In this document: piece after piece, positions 15,605 through 25,168 of the stretch | Layout: every line of letters starts with the position of its first letter | How positions within the stretch are numbered: position 1 is the first letter of the stretch | Source of the DNA: Spirosoma fluviale | GTDB taxonomy: Bacteria; Bacteroidota; Bacteroidia; Cytophagales; Flexibacteraceae | NCBI GenBank assembly: GCA_945883425.1 | Contig: CAMCXM010000009.1 | Span: 1-46,451, forward strand | Reading direction: 5' to 3' | DNA: 46,451 nt | Made by a program: the position numbers and the translations under genes | The notes under the pieces: model-generated | What the model was told of the DNA's origin: nothing | The model's input: the letters and a program-made list of their open reading frames with translations, nothing else | Database searches by the model: none

Positions 15605-15646
15605 CAAATGTAAAATTCACAGATTGCACAGAAACCATTATTTTTG
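15605..15646. promoter_or_regulatory. Divergent promoter region (two TAnnTTTG boxes)
   Basis: TACATTTG on the minus strand (CAAATGTA at 15605-15612) faces the protease gene. TATTTTTG on the plus strand (15639-15646) faces the gene at 15685. Both match the Bacteroidota -7 element. I could not find convincing -33 boxes at the right distance. Confidence 0.25.
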
Positions 15647-15684
15647 AACCAATCATAAAATAGCCTCACCCATCAGCAAGTCAA

Positions 15685-16308
15685 ATGTCATCCATGAACG
15701 AAGCCCTGCAATACCTCTCCTCCCTGCCCGATGAACAGGCACGGTTGGATGCCATAGCCGAAGATTTGAAAAACGGCACAAATAGATTTGATTTTGTACC
15801 AGACTACGGAGATGAAGATTGGGGAGGTTTGAGAGACATTCATAATCTTGATAATTGTTGGCTTGCCGCTACTAAGGTAGAAGGATATACCTCAAGACGT
15901 GACATTACACATTTTTTCGACGAAAATGATTGGGTCGAAAACCAATATTGGTTCGACTATTTAATCAAGAAAAATCCTTCCGAATTAACTACTGTGGAAA
16001 TAAATGCCATTCAAAAATTATTGTCTGAGAAAAGTGATTGGGGTTTATTTAAGGAGTTGATTTCACAGAAATTAATCGATTTAATTACAATCAATACTAC
16101 ACAGGATAATTGTGATGATAATGATGGCACGCTAACATATTATTCGTTTAGTGCCTCCGACGGCACCGAGTTAAAATTTTCCACCTTTGCTACAGGTGGA
16201 GGAATTGGCGATCCGGGAGAAATTTCGCTTTGCTCAACCCCCTACCGGACCATTTATGTACCGGCGGAAAATGAATATCTGCTGGTTTGGACAGATTACA
16301 TAAAGTAG
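15685..16308 (+). CDS. Orphan acidic protein (207 aa)
   Basis: A 207-residue acidic protein; an ATG at 15694 is an equally good start. The N-terminal helix MNEALQYLSSLPDEQARLDA is followed by an aromatic-rich middle (WVENQYWFDYLIKKNPSE). The C-terminal part of strands ends EYLLVWTDYIK and contains a TFATGGGIGDPGE turn. No membrane segment or known family. It stands alone, divergent from the protease. Its acidity and size resemble immunity-type proteins of polymorphic toxins, but there is no toxin gene beside it. Confidence 0.6.
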   Translation: MSSMNEALQYLSSLPDEQARLDAIAEDLKNGTNRFDFVPDYGDEDWGGLRDIHNLDNCWLAATKVEGYTSRRDITHFFDENDWVENQYWFDYLIKKNPSELTTVEINAIQKLLSEKSDWGLFKELISQKLIDLITINTTQDNCDDNDGTLTYYSFSASDGTELKFSTFATGGGIGDPGEISLCSTPYRTIYVPAENEYLLVWTDYIK

Positions 16309-16546
16309 AAAAGGCAAATTTTTAGAATAAGACTAACATCTTCGGATGCCTTAATCCGAACGTCAAGAACCCATTATCTCTTTAAGCGCAAGCAGGTAGT
16401 TTTGGTCTTGAATGAAAATCACCCCAAATACATAGCCGCTTTGTCAGAACAGAGGGAACCGGTGGTTCTAAGGTTCTGCTAACACATTAACAGAAACACT
16501 GCTTTAGGCCAATACCCTTATCATTGATCTGAATAGGTATGAAACC

Positions 16547-16819
16547 TCAGTCCTCATCCTCCTCCACAATCAGTTCCCCGATCGGCTCCTCCACCAGATA
16601 ATCCTCATCATCAGGGCCGGTAATGCTTACCATTCCTTCAGAAAACACCCAGCGGCAAGGATAGCGCTTCCCTTCGTACCAGGAATAGGCTCCACGCTCA
16701 TGGTAGGCGCCCTCTTGTATTTTACGCCAGATGCTACGCCTCATTCGGATGGTGCTGTAACCATCATCGCCTCCCCAGTCTGCGGTGATATCTATCATTG
16801 GTCTGTTATCCATCGCCAT
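16547..16819 (-). CDS. Small acidic protein (90 aa)
   Basis: A 90-residue protein, with a strand-rich middle (YSTIRMRRSIWRKIQEGAYH) and a very acidic tail (EEPIGELIVEEDED). No known domain. It starts only three bases after the family B gene (16823-17215) and is clearly co-transcribed with it. It is the partner gene in this second family B unit. Function unknown. Confidence 0.6.
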   Translation of the reverse strand: MAMDNRPMIDITADWGGDDGYSTIRMRRSIWRKIQEGAYHERGAYSWYEGKRYPCRWVFSEGMVSITGPDDEDYLVEEPIGELIVEEDED

Positions 16820-16822
16820 TTT

Positions 16823-17215
16823 TTAAATTGGTTCGTTTGAACTTAAATCCCTGATCTCGAAATCTTCGTTTACAACCAGGATGCAACAAGAAGAGGCAAT
16901 TCCCATGTCATAGCAGCAAAACAGTGCTTGTAAATCAGGCCGGTCAAGGCCACTCAGGAAATCACGTACCCGTTCGAAACTTATTTCATCTTCCTCTATT
17001 TCCAATTCATGCTGGCTGCAATATGCCTCCCATTCCAGTTTTAATGCTGCATCTTTTATCTCCGGCTCGTCCATAACCTCATCTACCCAAGTGGCGGCCA
17101 ACGATTGAAACTTACTGTGGTCATAATTTTCATCTTCCACATTGAAGTACAGTTCTTTGCTCGTCTTGCAGAAGATTCCCTGCTCTTCCTGCAAGGTAAT
17201 GTCGTGAATTTGCAT
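16823..17215 (-). CDS. Orphan acidic protein, family B (paralogue of 10755-11144)
   Basis: I use the ATG at 17215 (130 aa), because it gives the same MQIH start as its paralogue at 10755-11144; the frame is open 17 codons further. Shared features are the IKDAALKLEWEAYC helix, RPDLQALFCC, and a final hydrophobic strand followed by a short tail. Cysteines are more numerous here (CCYDMGIASSCC). It is first in a two-gene unit with the 90-residue acidic protein. Function unknown; duplication with different partners suggests a modular cassette. Confidence 0.65.
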   Translation of the reverse strand: MQIHDITLQEEQGIFCKTSKELYFNVEDENYDHSKFQSLAATWVDEVMDEPEIKDAALKLEWEAYCSQHELEIEEDEISFERVRDFLSGLDRPDLQALFCCYDMGIASSCCILVVNEDFEIRDLSSNEPI

Positions 17216-17240
17216 TGTATCTAGAGAGTTGATTATGATC

Positions 17241-17248
17241 CAAATGTA
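17241..17248 (-). promoter_or_regulatory. Candidate -7 element of family B unit
   Basis: TACATTTG read on the minus strand, a full match to TAnnTTTG. Transcription would start about 20 bases before the ATG at 17215, which supports that start over the longer frame. No clear -33 box at standard distance. Confidence 0.3.
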
Positions 17249-17358
17249 AAGAAATTTCAAACCCAACTATAATATTTGCACGAAAGGCAAAAATTTGAAA
17301 TATTGCATCTATTAAATATGATTATCAAATAGTTAACCAATAAGTTTCCTTCAGTGAT

Positions 17359-18387
17359 ATGAACTTTGACCCTATCTTACACGACTTTAATGTTCAATTA
17401 CTTTGCGAGAATCCCGCACAGAGCCTTTATGGAAAGGCAGAAACCTTATATTTTCACTTCATTCTGGTAAGGAAAAGTGATGAAAGAGGATATCAAACCA
17501 TGAGCCAGTATTTCTTCCCAAGGCTAGGGTTTTCGCTGGCCTTGCTGGCACACCATCCATTCCCCAAAAACCCAGTGGCACGATTTAAAAAGAAAGATCT
17601 TTTCCCGGAGTACCTGGAAGGCTATAACCCTGCCGGAGTGGAAACCGAAAACGGCCCGGAGTTCTTTTTAGATTTTGGGAATGGACCTCTTTCATTGGGC
17701 TTGAAGAGCCGCAATAGCGTAACCTCGGCCATACTCAACGATGGAACATGGTTTAAGAAATTTGCAGCCACCAGAGAATCGGTTTCCGCCAGAGCTTTTA
17801 TAGATGCCCACTCCAGGCCAAAAGGAGTAGAATCGAGCGATAATCTCCTGAAAATGGCGAATAAACTACATGTTCTGCCGGATCTGGAGTATGAACTTTC
17901 CAAAGGGGTGCGGCGTGGGAACCGTAAGCAGGAAGGATTTTTGGATTTTGTTTTAAATGCCAAAGTAGCCAAACCGGTGATTTCAAAAGGCTTATTGGAC
18001 TATTGGATGAGCCCTCTGAGGAAATTTGGCGAGCAGACTTCATGCGATTGCGGGAACAATTATTGCTTTTTTGAAATAGCCAAGAAAATGCAGATGAAGT
18101 ACTTTCCGGATACCTATGAAGATCCGGAAGCCGTAAAAGAATTCTGGAAAAAGCTCTCACCTGCCCAAAAGGCCATTCTGATGTTTATGAACGATGTGGT
18201 ACGCCTTACCCCCTTGGTGGCGCAGGATATTTTTGAAGAGACTTTTGATATTGGCTACCTGAGCGAACTGCTGTGCTTGGGACACCAGCCCAACTCTCCC
18301 TATGAACTTCAGGTTCGGAAATTTATTGCCCTAGGAGACTATTTTTGGAAGAAAAGTAATTACGAAAATGATGGAGGAAGGAATTGA
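17359..18387 (+). CDS. Orphan protein, family C (paralogue of 18957-20012), CxCGxxxC
   Basis: A 342-residue protein, related to the product of 18957-20012. Common blocks are YFFPRLGFSLALL / FHYPRLGLASAY near residue 52, LHVLPDLEYEL / LNLLPELEYEF near 175, DYWMSPLRKFGEQTSCDCGN and, shortly after, YCFFEI near residue 215-240, and EAVKEFW. The cysteine motif C-x-C-G-x3-C is conserved in both and could bind zinc. No named family. The end overlaps the next gene (18368) by 20 bases, indicating co-translation. No membrane segments. Role unknown. Confidence 0.65.
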   Translation: MNFDPILHDFNVQLLCENPAQSLYGKAETLYFHFILVRKSDERGYQTMSQYFFPRLGFSLALLAHHPFPKNPVARFKKKDLFPEYLEGYNPAGVETENGPEFFLDFGNGPLSLGLKSRNSVTSAILNDGTWFKKFAATRESVSARAFIDAHSRPKGVESSDNLLKMANKLHVLPDLEYELSKGVRRGNRKQEGFLDFVLNAKVAKPVISKGLLDYWMSPLRKFGEQTSCDCGNNYCFFEIAKKMQMKYFPDTYEDPEAVKEFWKKLSPAQKAILMFMNDVVRLTPLVAQDIFEETFDIGYLSELLCLGHQPNSPYELQVRKFIALGDYFWKKSNYENDGGRN

Positions 18388-18919
18388 TAAATACAGAATT
18401 AAAGGTATGTTTAATCTCGAGGATTTATGTGCCGAAAACTTCAGGGATATTTTTTTAGAGTATTTGAATTTATTTGCGGAGTACTTCCATGACGATACTC
18501 TACAGTACAAGGAGGGCGAAAAATACGAGGACATTGAAATTGAGGCATTTAAAAAGTTATTAATTCAATTTTATGATGAAGATAATAAAGAGCTTATAGA
18601 AATTTTGGCTAATTCTATAGGTGCAGGATACGGTACAGCGGATTTCTTTGAGGCCTTTGGTATGTATAACTTCAGTTATAAGGAATGGCAACAAGCGTAT
18701 CCGGATGAAGACTTCGAACTTTTTTATGATGGTTTTTATGGTTATCTAGACGATTTTAATGTCTACGTCCTTCGAACAAAAAATAGATTTTATATGGCGA
18801 AATTACTTAAACACGGGCCACGGGATGAATATGAATGGTACACCATTGAAATTTACGGAAAAAATCTGAAGCAGCAAATTGAGAAGGAGCTGAAGAAAAT
18901 CGATGAAGAATTTAACTAA
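18368..18919 (+). CDS. Orphan acidic protein between family C genes (183 aa)
   Basis: A 183-residue acidic protein with many aromatic residues (FELFYDGFYGYLDDF) and a helical lysine/glutamate-rich C-terminus. It overlaps the upstream family C gene by 20 bases, and the second family C gene follows 37 bases later. The three very probably form one transcript. No known domain. It resembles small immunity-like proteins only in size and composition. Confidence 0.6.
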   Translation: MMEEGIDKYRIKGMFNLEDLCAENFRDIFLEYLNLFAEYFHDDTLQYKEGEKYEDIEIEAFKKLLIQFYDEDNKELIEILANSIGAGYGTADFFEAFGMYNFSYKEWQQAYPDEDFELFYDGFYGYLDDFNVYVLRTKNRFYMAKLLKHGPRDEYEWYTIEIYGKNLKQQIEKELKKIDEEFN

Positions 18920-18956
18920 AAGAAGTAGCTTACCCTTGGGCTTAATTTAAAACTCT

Positions 18957-20012
18957 ATGTCTACCTTATACAAAACCACCACCTTGGATGACTCCAGAAT
19001 TACCTACGACTTTGAGGTAGAAAAACTGAGCGAGGGCAAAAACTGGAAACTCTTCGGCAAGGCGCACGATGCATTTTACAACCTTATCCTTGCAACCCAA
19101 CAGGAGGATTTAAAAGGGTGGTTTCTCGGACAGTTTCATTACCCAAGGCTGGGACTGGCCTCAGCCTATTCAGAAGCGGCCAAAGAACATTTACCCGAAA
19201 GCAAGAAAAGCCACTGCCCGGAAGCATTATGCCCTGGATATCCCTTCGATTTCAGGGCTGTGGCCGATTCAAAAAAAACTCCAGCAAGCTTATTCGCCAA
19301 TTTTGGTCTGTACTTAATGCCATTGCAGAATCCGGAAAATATGGAATTCAACCAAGCCATTACGGCAGATTGGGAATGGCTCCGGAATTACAACGAAAAC
19401 CCGAACCGAACTTCTTTTGCTGAAGCCTTCCAAAATAACTTGCCAGCAAGTAAACGGGTAAAACCTTTACAACGCTTTATACAAAAAACAGCTCAACTAA
19501 ACCTGTTACCAGAGCTGGAATATGAATTTGAACAAGACCATACTAAGCCTCAGGTAAGGAAAAAAGAAATGGGTTTTTATGACCTGGCCTACACCGTGTA
19601 CAAAGCTCCAAAGCAAGTACCCCAAACGGTTTTGGATTACTGGTTGTATCAAATGGAGGACCTTGGTGATAAATCCACCTGCGATTGCGGAAAGCGGAAT
19701 TGCACTTTTGAGGTGCTTAAACCCTTGCAGCTGCGCTGGTTTCAGAATACTTATACGGATGCCGAAGCGGTAAAGGCCTTTTGGGAAAACCTGGATGAGC
19801 TACGCAAGGGAGCCATTCTCTTTTTGTGGAAACAGAACCGCGTACTCCCGCTCGCGACCCTAAGCCTTTTTGAGTCGAAAGCGAGCAACGAATCATTCTG
19901 TGATAGGCAGAGCTACTGCTATCGACCTCATTCTGACCAGGAGCAAAGCCTGCGAAGAAATGCGGCCCTGGTGTTTTACCTCATTCGTAAGAATGAGATT
20001 TGTGTGTTTTGA
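18957..20012 (+). CDS. Orphan protein, family C (paralogue of 17359-18387), CxCGxxxC
   Basis: A 351-residue protein. It aligns with the family C gene at 17359 from about residue 50 to the end, including DYWLYQMEDLGDKSTCDCGK and the C-x-C-G-x3-C motif near 240-247. The last 50 residues are less similar but keep the same length and a final helix, so I see no frameshift. It is third in the unit 17359-20012. The divergence between the two copies is high, so duplication is old or the copies were acquired separately. Confidence 0.65.
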   Translation: MSTLYKTTTLDDSRITYDFEVEKLSEGKNWKLFGKAHDAFYNLILATQQEDLKGWFLGQFHYPRLGLASAYSEAAKEHLPESKKSHCPEALCPGYPFDFRAVADSKKTPASLFANFGLYLMPLQNPENMEFNQAITADWEWLRNYNENPNRTSFAEAFQNNLPASKRVKPLQRFIQKTAQLNLLPELEYEFEQDHTKPQVRKKEMGFYDLAYTVYKAPKQVPQTVLDYWLYQMEDLGDKSTCDCGKRNCTFEVLKPLQLRWFQNTYTDAEAVKAFWENLDELRKGAILFLWKQNRVLPLATLSLFESKASNESFCDRQSYCYRPHSDQEQSLRRNAALVFYLIRKNEICVF

Positions 20013-20238
20013 AAAGCAGGTTAAAAGAACCACCGATTTTGACCATCAAGAAAAAGTTATCTGCAACCAAGCCCATTTTAACTTATTTTTAAATGGCCAG
20101 GCAACTTATCGAGCTTGGTTGTATTCTGCTGAATCCCAAGGATGTTCAAAATTCTGATGAAGGTAAAAAAATCGAATTCCTCTTCTCAGAAATATCTTAA
20201 TCGTGGTGAATCAATTAATTTCGTTGTTATAATCGAAC

Positions 20239-20832
20239 ATGAATAATAAAGAACTAAGTACTTACTTCTCCAACTACATCGATGTTGAGCCCGAATCAGA
20301 GCATATTGCCATCGGAGAAATTATCTACTGGAATCATCCTGACTTTACTTACCGGATTTCAGCTTTGCTGAGAAACTGGCAGTTTCTGGAAAACCACTTT
20401 GAAATTTTAAAGAAAGCTGAAAATCTGACGGCTGCAGATTTCGGCTTCACGGGCTGGGAAGAAGAAATGAAGGATTCCTATTCCGAAACATGCGGTTCTG
20501 ATTTGCAATACCTCCCAGTTTTACACCGTGCAGGTACTTTGACTCAGCTTTTGGCCGAATTGGATGAATTGCTCAATGTAATTCGTAAAGACCTGGAGAG
20601 CGAAGGAAAGCCCATCGCAGAACGGAAAGAAGTTGAACGCCTAGTTGAAGAGTTTTACGCGGTTTCTGAATGGGGTACCATCAGGGATTCCTATGTTAAG
20701 TACCTTTCGGGCAGTGAAAATTCATTCCGGGTTTATGAGAAACGCCTTAGTCCGGAATTCATCCGTGAAGCTTTTCATGACGTCCACTATTTTTTTTATC
20801 ATATCTGTAAAATGGTTTCAAATGATTCCTGA
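20239..20832 (+). CDS. Orphan helical protein (197 aa)
   Basis: A 197-residue, mainly helical acidic protein. Examples are ISALLRNWQFLENHFEILKK and TLTQLLAELDELLNVIRKDL. A basic C-terminal segment ends in an aromatic run (VHYFFYHICKMV). No recognised family or membrane segment. It lies 226 bases after the family C unit and converges with the family A gene at 20898. It may have its own promoter; I see only a weak TAATTTCG at about 20214. Confidence 0.55.
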   Translation: MNNKELSTYFSNYIDVEPESEHIAIGEIIYWNHPDFTYRISALLRNWQFLENHFEILKKAENLTAADFGFTGWEEEMKDSYSETCGSDLQYLPVLHRAGTLTQLLAELDELLNVIRKDLESEGKPIAERKEVERLVEEFYAVSEWGTIRDSYVKYLSGSENSFRVYEKRLSPEFIREAFHDVHYFFYHICKMVSNDS

Positions 20833-20897
20833 ACAGGCGATGGATCTCATGTCCGGAATTCTGAATGATCAGGACCTTTAACCATACCTCCAGTTCA

Positions 20898-21908
20898 TTA
20901 GAAATCATCTTCGTCCTCACCCCGATCAACCGAATCTGGCTCTGGAAAATCCTTCCATTCCCATTCCAGCGATTCCGGAATCTCCCTTTTTATGAGGTGC
21001 CTCACATCATCAAGTTCATATGCCTTCCAGGTAAGCAGCAAATTTATGCCTCCGCCATCATGCCCCAACTCCTCGTATTTGGCAATATCCAGATCCCAGC
21101 GGGGATCTATGTGTAAGGTATTGAGGTCGCGGGCAAGGCCATTGTTTACGCCCCAAACCAAATGGGCAACATCCTGAATAAAGGCCCAGTCCTCCATTTC
21201 ATCTTCTGGAATATTCTCCTGGTAGTACTTCCCCATGCAATGGCGCATAAAAGCTTCTTTTACATCCGGTGCAAGCGCCTCCCAGTCAAAGTGCACGGGA
21301 AGTCCCCGGTTAATGGAAGAAATCTTTTGCCTCAGTCCCGACAGCTCATTTCGGCACTCTTTTTCAAACCGGAGGAAAACATCATTCCCAATACCACCCA
21401 ACAGATAGCTTACCAGACCTTCCTTTGCGACAAGGTCTTCTAACGTGATGCTGGGGGCTGAATGCGTTTCCCCGGATTCTTCAGGTTGAATGGGATTGAG
21501 CGTTTGCTTAAATAACGAAGAAGAAAACCAGGCAGATTTGCGGAAAGCGGGTAAATTCTGCAACCACTTTTCCCGGCTCAGATTATTTTCCGGCATATCC
21601 CAGATATACAATCCAAGGCAGGCCGTTATGTCTTCCGGATACATACGGTAAGGCATACCTTCCCAGTGAAATTCAAACAGGTATTCGTTTTCGGCAAAAC
21701 TCTCTTCTGCTCTAAGCTCCGGAATGGCCGTGAACAATCTGACCAGAAATTCAAAAAGGTCTTCTTTGGTAAAAAGTGCCTCCATACCCGTAATGTCCAT
21801 ACACCAGGCAAGGGCTCTGGCTTGCAGAGGAATTTCGTTTTCGTCATGGATGTTGAAATGCTGTCTTCCAGAGGGATAGGATAGCATCCTGATCATTTTG
21901 TTTTTCAT
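20898..21908 (-). CDS. Orphan protein, family A (paralogue of 8048-9118)
   Basis: A 336-residue protein. It shares with the product of 8048-9118 the block EYLFEFHWEGMPYRMYPEDI / ACLGLY near residue 75-105 and the C-terminal IQDVAHLVWGVNNGL, DPRWDLDIAKYEELG and GGGINLLLTWKAY blocks. The region between is unrelated. No named family. It begins 50 bases after the DUF2130 gene and is the last gene of the long minus-strand run, so it may be expressed with the defence genes, unlike its paralogue. Confidence 0.65.
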   Translation of the reverse strand: MKNKMIRMLSYPSGRQHFNIHDENEIPLQARALAWCMDITGMEALFTKEDLFEFLVRLFTAIPELRAEESFAENEYLFEFHWEGMPYRMYPEDITACLGLYIWDMPENNLSREKWLQNLPAFRKSAWFSSSLFKQTLNPIQPEESGETHSAPSITLEDLVAKEGLVSYLLGGIGNDVFLRFEKECRNELSGLRQKISSINRGLPVHFDWEALAPDVKEAFMRHCMGKYYQENIPEDEMEDWAFIQDVAHLVWGVNNGLARDLNTLHIDPRWDLDIAKYEELGHDGGGINLLLTWKAYELDDVRHLIKREIPESLEWEWKDFPEPDSVDRGEDEDDF

Positions 21909-21958
21909 TTCGTTGTATTTTTAGATTTGGTTCGACAATGGTCTTTTTCAATTCCAGC

Positions 21959-23278
21959 TTATTGGTCCTTGTTCAAATCTTTGAATTTCTGGGCCATGGT
22001 TGGATTTCCTATGGTGAGCTTCTTTACGGTTATTTCTTCCGCTTTGTTGTTTGCCAGGCGTAAGTTATTTTCTGAACTCAACAGATTTTCCTTCACCTTG
22101 GTTAAATGGGTAATGGTTTTGTCTATTTCGTCTATAGCCGTTTTAAACTTCTCGCTGGCCAGTCTGTAATTTCTACCGAATCCTTCCTTAAAATCATTCA
22201 GACTAGTCTCGAAATTGGTGATGTCCAGGTTCTGGTTTTTTACCTGAGCCAGTTCTGCCTTGTACTTCAGGGAGTTCAATGCAGCATTGCGCAACAGCGT
22301 AATGATGGGAATGAAAAACTGCGGCCGGATCACGTACATTTTGGGATAGCGGTACGACACATCCACAATCCCGGAATTATAAAACTCACTGTCGGTCTCC
22401 AGCATGGTCACCAAAACGGCATACTCACAATTTTTCTTGTTCCGGTCTTCGTCCAGTTTTTTTAAGAAATCTTCATTCTTTTTTTTGTTCACACCGTCAT
22501 CGGCTTCATTCTTCATCTCAAACATGATGGACACAATTTCATTGCCTTCCAGATCAGTTTCCCGGAAAACAAAGTCTCCTTTCGTTCCGCTGCTGGCATC
22601 ATTGTCCTTCTGAAAGTAGGCCTGGGGGAAAGCAGTCATCCTTAATTTATTGAATTCGTTCTCGCAATGCTGCTCCAGGGTTTCTCCGAGCAGTTTGGTA
22701 GAAAGTCGGGCTTTCATGTCCTTGTACCGCTCAATCAGTTCATCCTTGGCTTTCAGTTCGGCATCCTTTGCTTTCACCGTCTCTTCCAGCTTTAAATTAT
22801 TATTGGCCTGAAGGGTTTTCATTTCCATATCTTTGAGGGTCTGGGCTGTCGTAAGTTCATTTTCAAGCTTGTCCCTGTCTTTCTGGATGGCGGAAATTGC
22901 CTCTGCTACTGCCAGTGCCTTATCCGATTCCACAGAACTCAGACTGGCTTTGAGCCGCAACACTTCCGATTCTTTATCCAGTTTCAGATTAGAAATTTCC
23001 TGGTCTTTTTGGGCTTTCAGCAGATTCAACTCCTGATCTTTGCCGGACTTGAGCAAGGCAAGTTCTTTTTCTTTCTCGCTTAAAGCCACAGAAAACGAAT
23101 TTTTCACCCGCTCTTCGGTGAGCTGAATGGCCGTTTCCTTTTCTTTCTTCAGGTATTGCTCTCTCCTTATAAGTTCAGCTTCAAATTCATGGTTTCGAAC
23201 CTGTTTTACGATGTCGGCATAGCCGGCTTCGTCCAGCTTGAATGGCTTTAAACAATGGGGGCAGATTATCTCGTTCAT
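21959..23278 (-). CDS. DUF2130 protein: zinc motif, coiled coil, PD-(D/E)XK-like domain
   Basis: A 439-residue protein. An N-terminal CPHC motif (residues 6-9) looks like half of a zinc knuckle. Residues about 30-195 are a long coiled coil rich in lysine and glutamate. The C-terminal part matches DUF2130, with [10 protein letters not shown] (Asp at about 235) and SIMFEMKNE (Glu 254, Lys 256), the D...E-x-K signature of the restriction-nuclease-like fold. Architecture resembles RmuC-type coiled-coil nucleases. Found in several defence neighbourhoods; activity has not, to my knowledge, been defined. It follows the AlbA_2 gene after 44 bases. Confidence 0.82.
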   Translation of the reverse strand: MNEIICPHCLKPFKLDEAGYADIVKQVRNHEFEAELIRREQYLKKEKETAIQLTEERVKNSFSVALSEKEKELALLKSGKDQELNLLKAQKDQEISNLKLDKESEVLRLKASLSSVESDKALAVAEAISAIQKDRDKLENELTTAQTLKDMEMKTLQANNNLKLEETVKAKDAELKAKDELIERYKDMKARLSTKLLGETLEQHCENEFNKLRMTAFPQAYFQKDNDASSGTKGDFVFRETDLEGNEIVSIMFEMKNEADDGVNKKKNEDFLKKLDEDRNKKNCEYAVLVTMLETDSEFYNSGIVDVSYRYPKMYVIRPQFFIPIITLLRNAALNSLKYKAELAQVKNQNLDITNFETSLNDFKEGFGRNYRLASEKFKTAIDEIDKTITHLTKVKENLLSSENNLRLANNKAEEITVKKLTIGNPTMAQKFKDLNKDQ

Positions 23279-23322
23279 AATACAAAATTTATTGGTTTAC
23301 AGATTAATTTATTATTTCAGAT

Positions 23323-25080
23323 TCAGGCATTGGAAATGATGGGATATCCGGGAAGCGTTTTCAACAAATCCACTTCTGCAATGTGCGCATCGCTTCCAAG
23401 AGAAACCCCGGCTGATGAGGAGGTCCTGACTTTTGGCTCAATCAGAGCGGAGAGCGCATGGTCGATTTCGCCCCTGATTCTTTGGTAACCAGTAACGGTT
23501 CCTAACTTTTCATGGAGGGCAATATTTCCTTTCGCATATATGGTTTTATGCATACCGAAATCAGCCGCCTTATGCAGCTTCACCATTGCCTGTCCATCTG
23601 TTCCGATGCTGTACACCGCAATCAGGTCGTATGGGCGGGCCAGAATAATGCTCATCAGTTCTGATTCCCTGGAATATCCGTTCGAATAAACTTTGGCCCG
23701 CTTATTCCCACTGGTAATCGATGCAGGACTCACCGCATTAATACAGCCATTGGCATAGCACATCAGCATCAGAAAACCATTTTGTTTTTCATGTTGCTGG
23801 ACGGCAACTTCCTGATAGATTATGCTTGTATCTGCCTGCGGTTTGGTATCATAAGACCAACCACCCTTTTTATACCAGGTTATATATCGCCAGATCTTAC
23901 TCTGCTCGGCCGATGGCGCAATGGTAACAGGGTGCGGTATTGAAATCCGCTCGTGTGGTTTCAGCGAAACAGAACTTTCTTCTGCCTCAACTATCTGAAT
24001 TTCCGGATACATTACTTCCGAAGGTTTGATGCGAAGCCTGTCCTCAATATAGTTGGTAATATTATCACCACGCAGTAGCTGGTTGCCATTTCCGGCCCGT
24101 TGATACAGCAGTGTTCCTTTGAAGAAAACCGGCCGGTGCAGCGAAGGCACGCGGATCAGCAAATAGGTCTGCTTGCTATTTTCCCCCTTCATAAAATCCA
24201 TGCTGATTTTTCCGTTCGCAAAGTGGCCCAAATGCATTTTGACCGCATTCCGGATGCATAATTCATAGCCATCCCTGTCTTCAGCATAGTTAGTGAAAGT
24301 GTTATCCCGTTCTGATTTATTCAGGTAGGGCAGATCGCAGCTGATTCCGGTGATCACCCTTTTATTGTTGATGCCGATGTAAAGCACTCCTCCTTTCGCA
24401 TTCATAAACGCTGCTAATGTTCTTACGATCACCTCCAGCTGAAGGTCAATATTCGGTTCTGTTGAGCCCGCAGGAAATACAACGGATGATTTGAATTCAG
24501 TGTATTCATTTTCCTCTATCTCTTCCGGCAACACATCAAGTGGTTTTTTTCCGCCTGTAGTTACCAAACCAACAGAAGCTTCCGGTACCGTTTTTTCAGT
24601 TACTTCGGATTCTCCTAATCTATAAAAGAACCGCACATCCCTATCTGTAATTTCCTTAATCCGCAGACGGAAAACACCCTCCGGCAGCTCTTCACCATTC
24701 GCAGGATAATATCTGTGCTGGTTTCCATACTCATCCTCTATATGAATGAAAGTCGCCTCATTCTGGTCAGTTTCTGTTTCTGAACCCTGGCATCTGGCAA
24801 ACGGATGCTCCTTCCCTACCTTGTACAGCGTTTCATAAAACGACTTTTTGTCCTGGCGCAAAACCACATCGCCATTTGGCTTAATTTCTTTTACCCGGCA
24901 TTTTACCGTGCGGGGTAGCGTCATTATTTCCTGTGAAGGAAAAATAAGGACAATATACTTTTCAAGCCCGTTGTAGCGCAGAAGAAAGTGCTTCCTGCCG
25001 CTGGGAAGTTCTACCCGTGAAATTACCTCAAACTCATAAATACCATTTACTTCGAACTGATGATTCATTTTTATTAACAT
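23323..25080 (-). CDS. AlbA_2 / Schlafen-like domain protein
   Basis: A 585-residue protein; an ATG at 25068 is an alternative start. Residues about 1-75 look like an OB/S1-type strand-rich domain (RYNGLEKYIVLIFPSQ; TVKCRVKEIKPNGDVVLRQ). Residues about 185-320 form an AlbA_2 (Schlafen AAA_4) domain: NEYTEFKSSVVF, then LEVIVRTLAAFMNAKGGVLY and IGINNKRVITGI, followed by the usual helical region. The C-terminus is unassigned. AlbA_2 domains occur in Schlafen-like tRNA/RNA nucleases and in regulators; whether this one cuts RNA cannot be told. It lies in the long minus-strand run between the AIPR-like and DUF2130 genes. Confidence 0.8.
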   Translation of the reverse strand: MLIKMNHQFEVNGIYEFEVISRVELPSGRKHFLLRYNGLEKYIVLIFPSQEIMTLPRTVKCRVKEIKPNGDVVLRQDKKSFYETLYKVGKEHPFARCQGSETETDQNEATFIHIEDEYGNQHRYYPANGEELPEGVFRLRIKEITDRDVRFFYRLGESEVTEKTVPEASVGLVTTGGKKPLDVLPEEIEENEYTEFKSSVVFPAGSTEPNIDLQLEVIVRTLAAFMNAKGGVLYIGINNKRVITGISCDLPYLNKSERDNTFTNYAEDRDGYELCIRNAVKMHLGHFANGKISMDFMKGENSKQTYLLIRVPSLHRPVFFKGTLLYQRAGNGNQLLRGDNITNYIEDRLRIKPSEVMYPEIQIVEAEESSVSLKPHERISIPHPVTIAPSAEQSKIWRYITWYKKGGWSYDTKPQADTSIIYQEVAVQQHEKQNGFLMLMCYANGCINAVSPASITSGNKRAKVYSNGYSRESELMSIILARPYDLIAVYSIGTDGQAMVKLHKAADFGMHKTIYAKGNIALHEKLGTVTGYQRIRGEIDHALSALIEPKVRTSSSAGVSLGSDAHIAEVDLLKTLPGYPIISNA

Positions 25081-25168
25081 TAAATTTTAAACAAGAAACG
25101 ACTGGTCCTACCTTGAAACAGGGAGAAAGATCTATTAACAAGCCCGTTAGAGGCAGTATTTGAAAGGT

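Noticed and set aside
18957-20157. Frameshift at the 3' end of the second family C gene
   Set aside because: The last 50 residues still align in length and helix pattern with the paralogue, so the gene appears intact.
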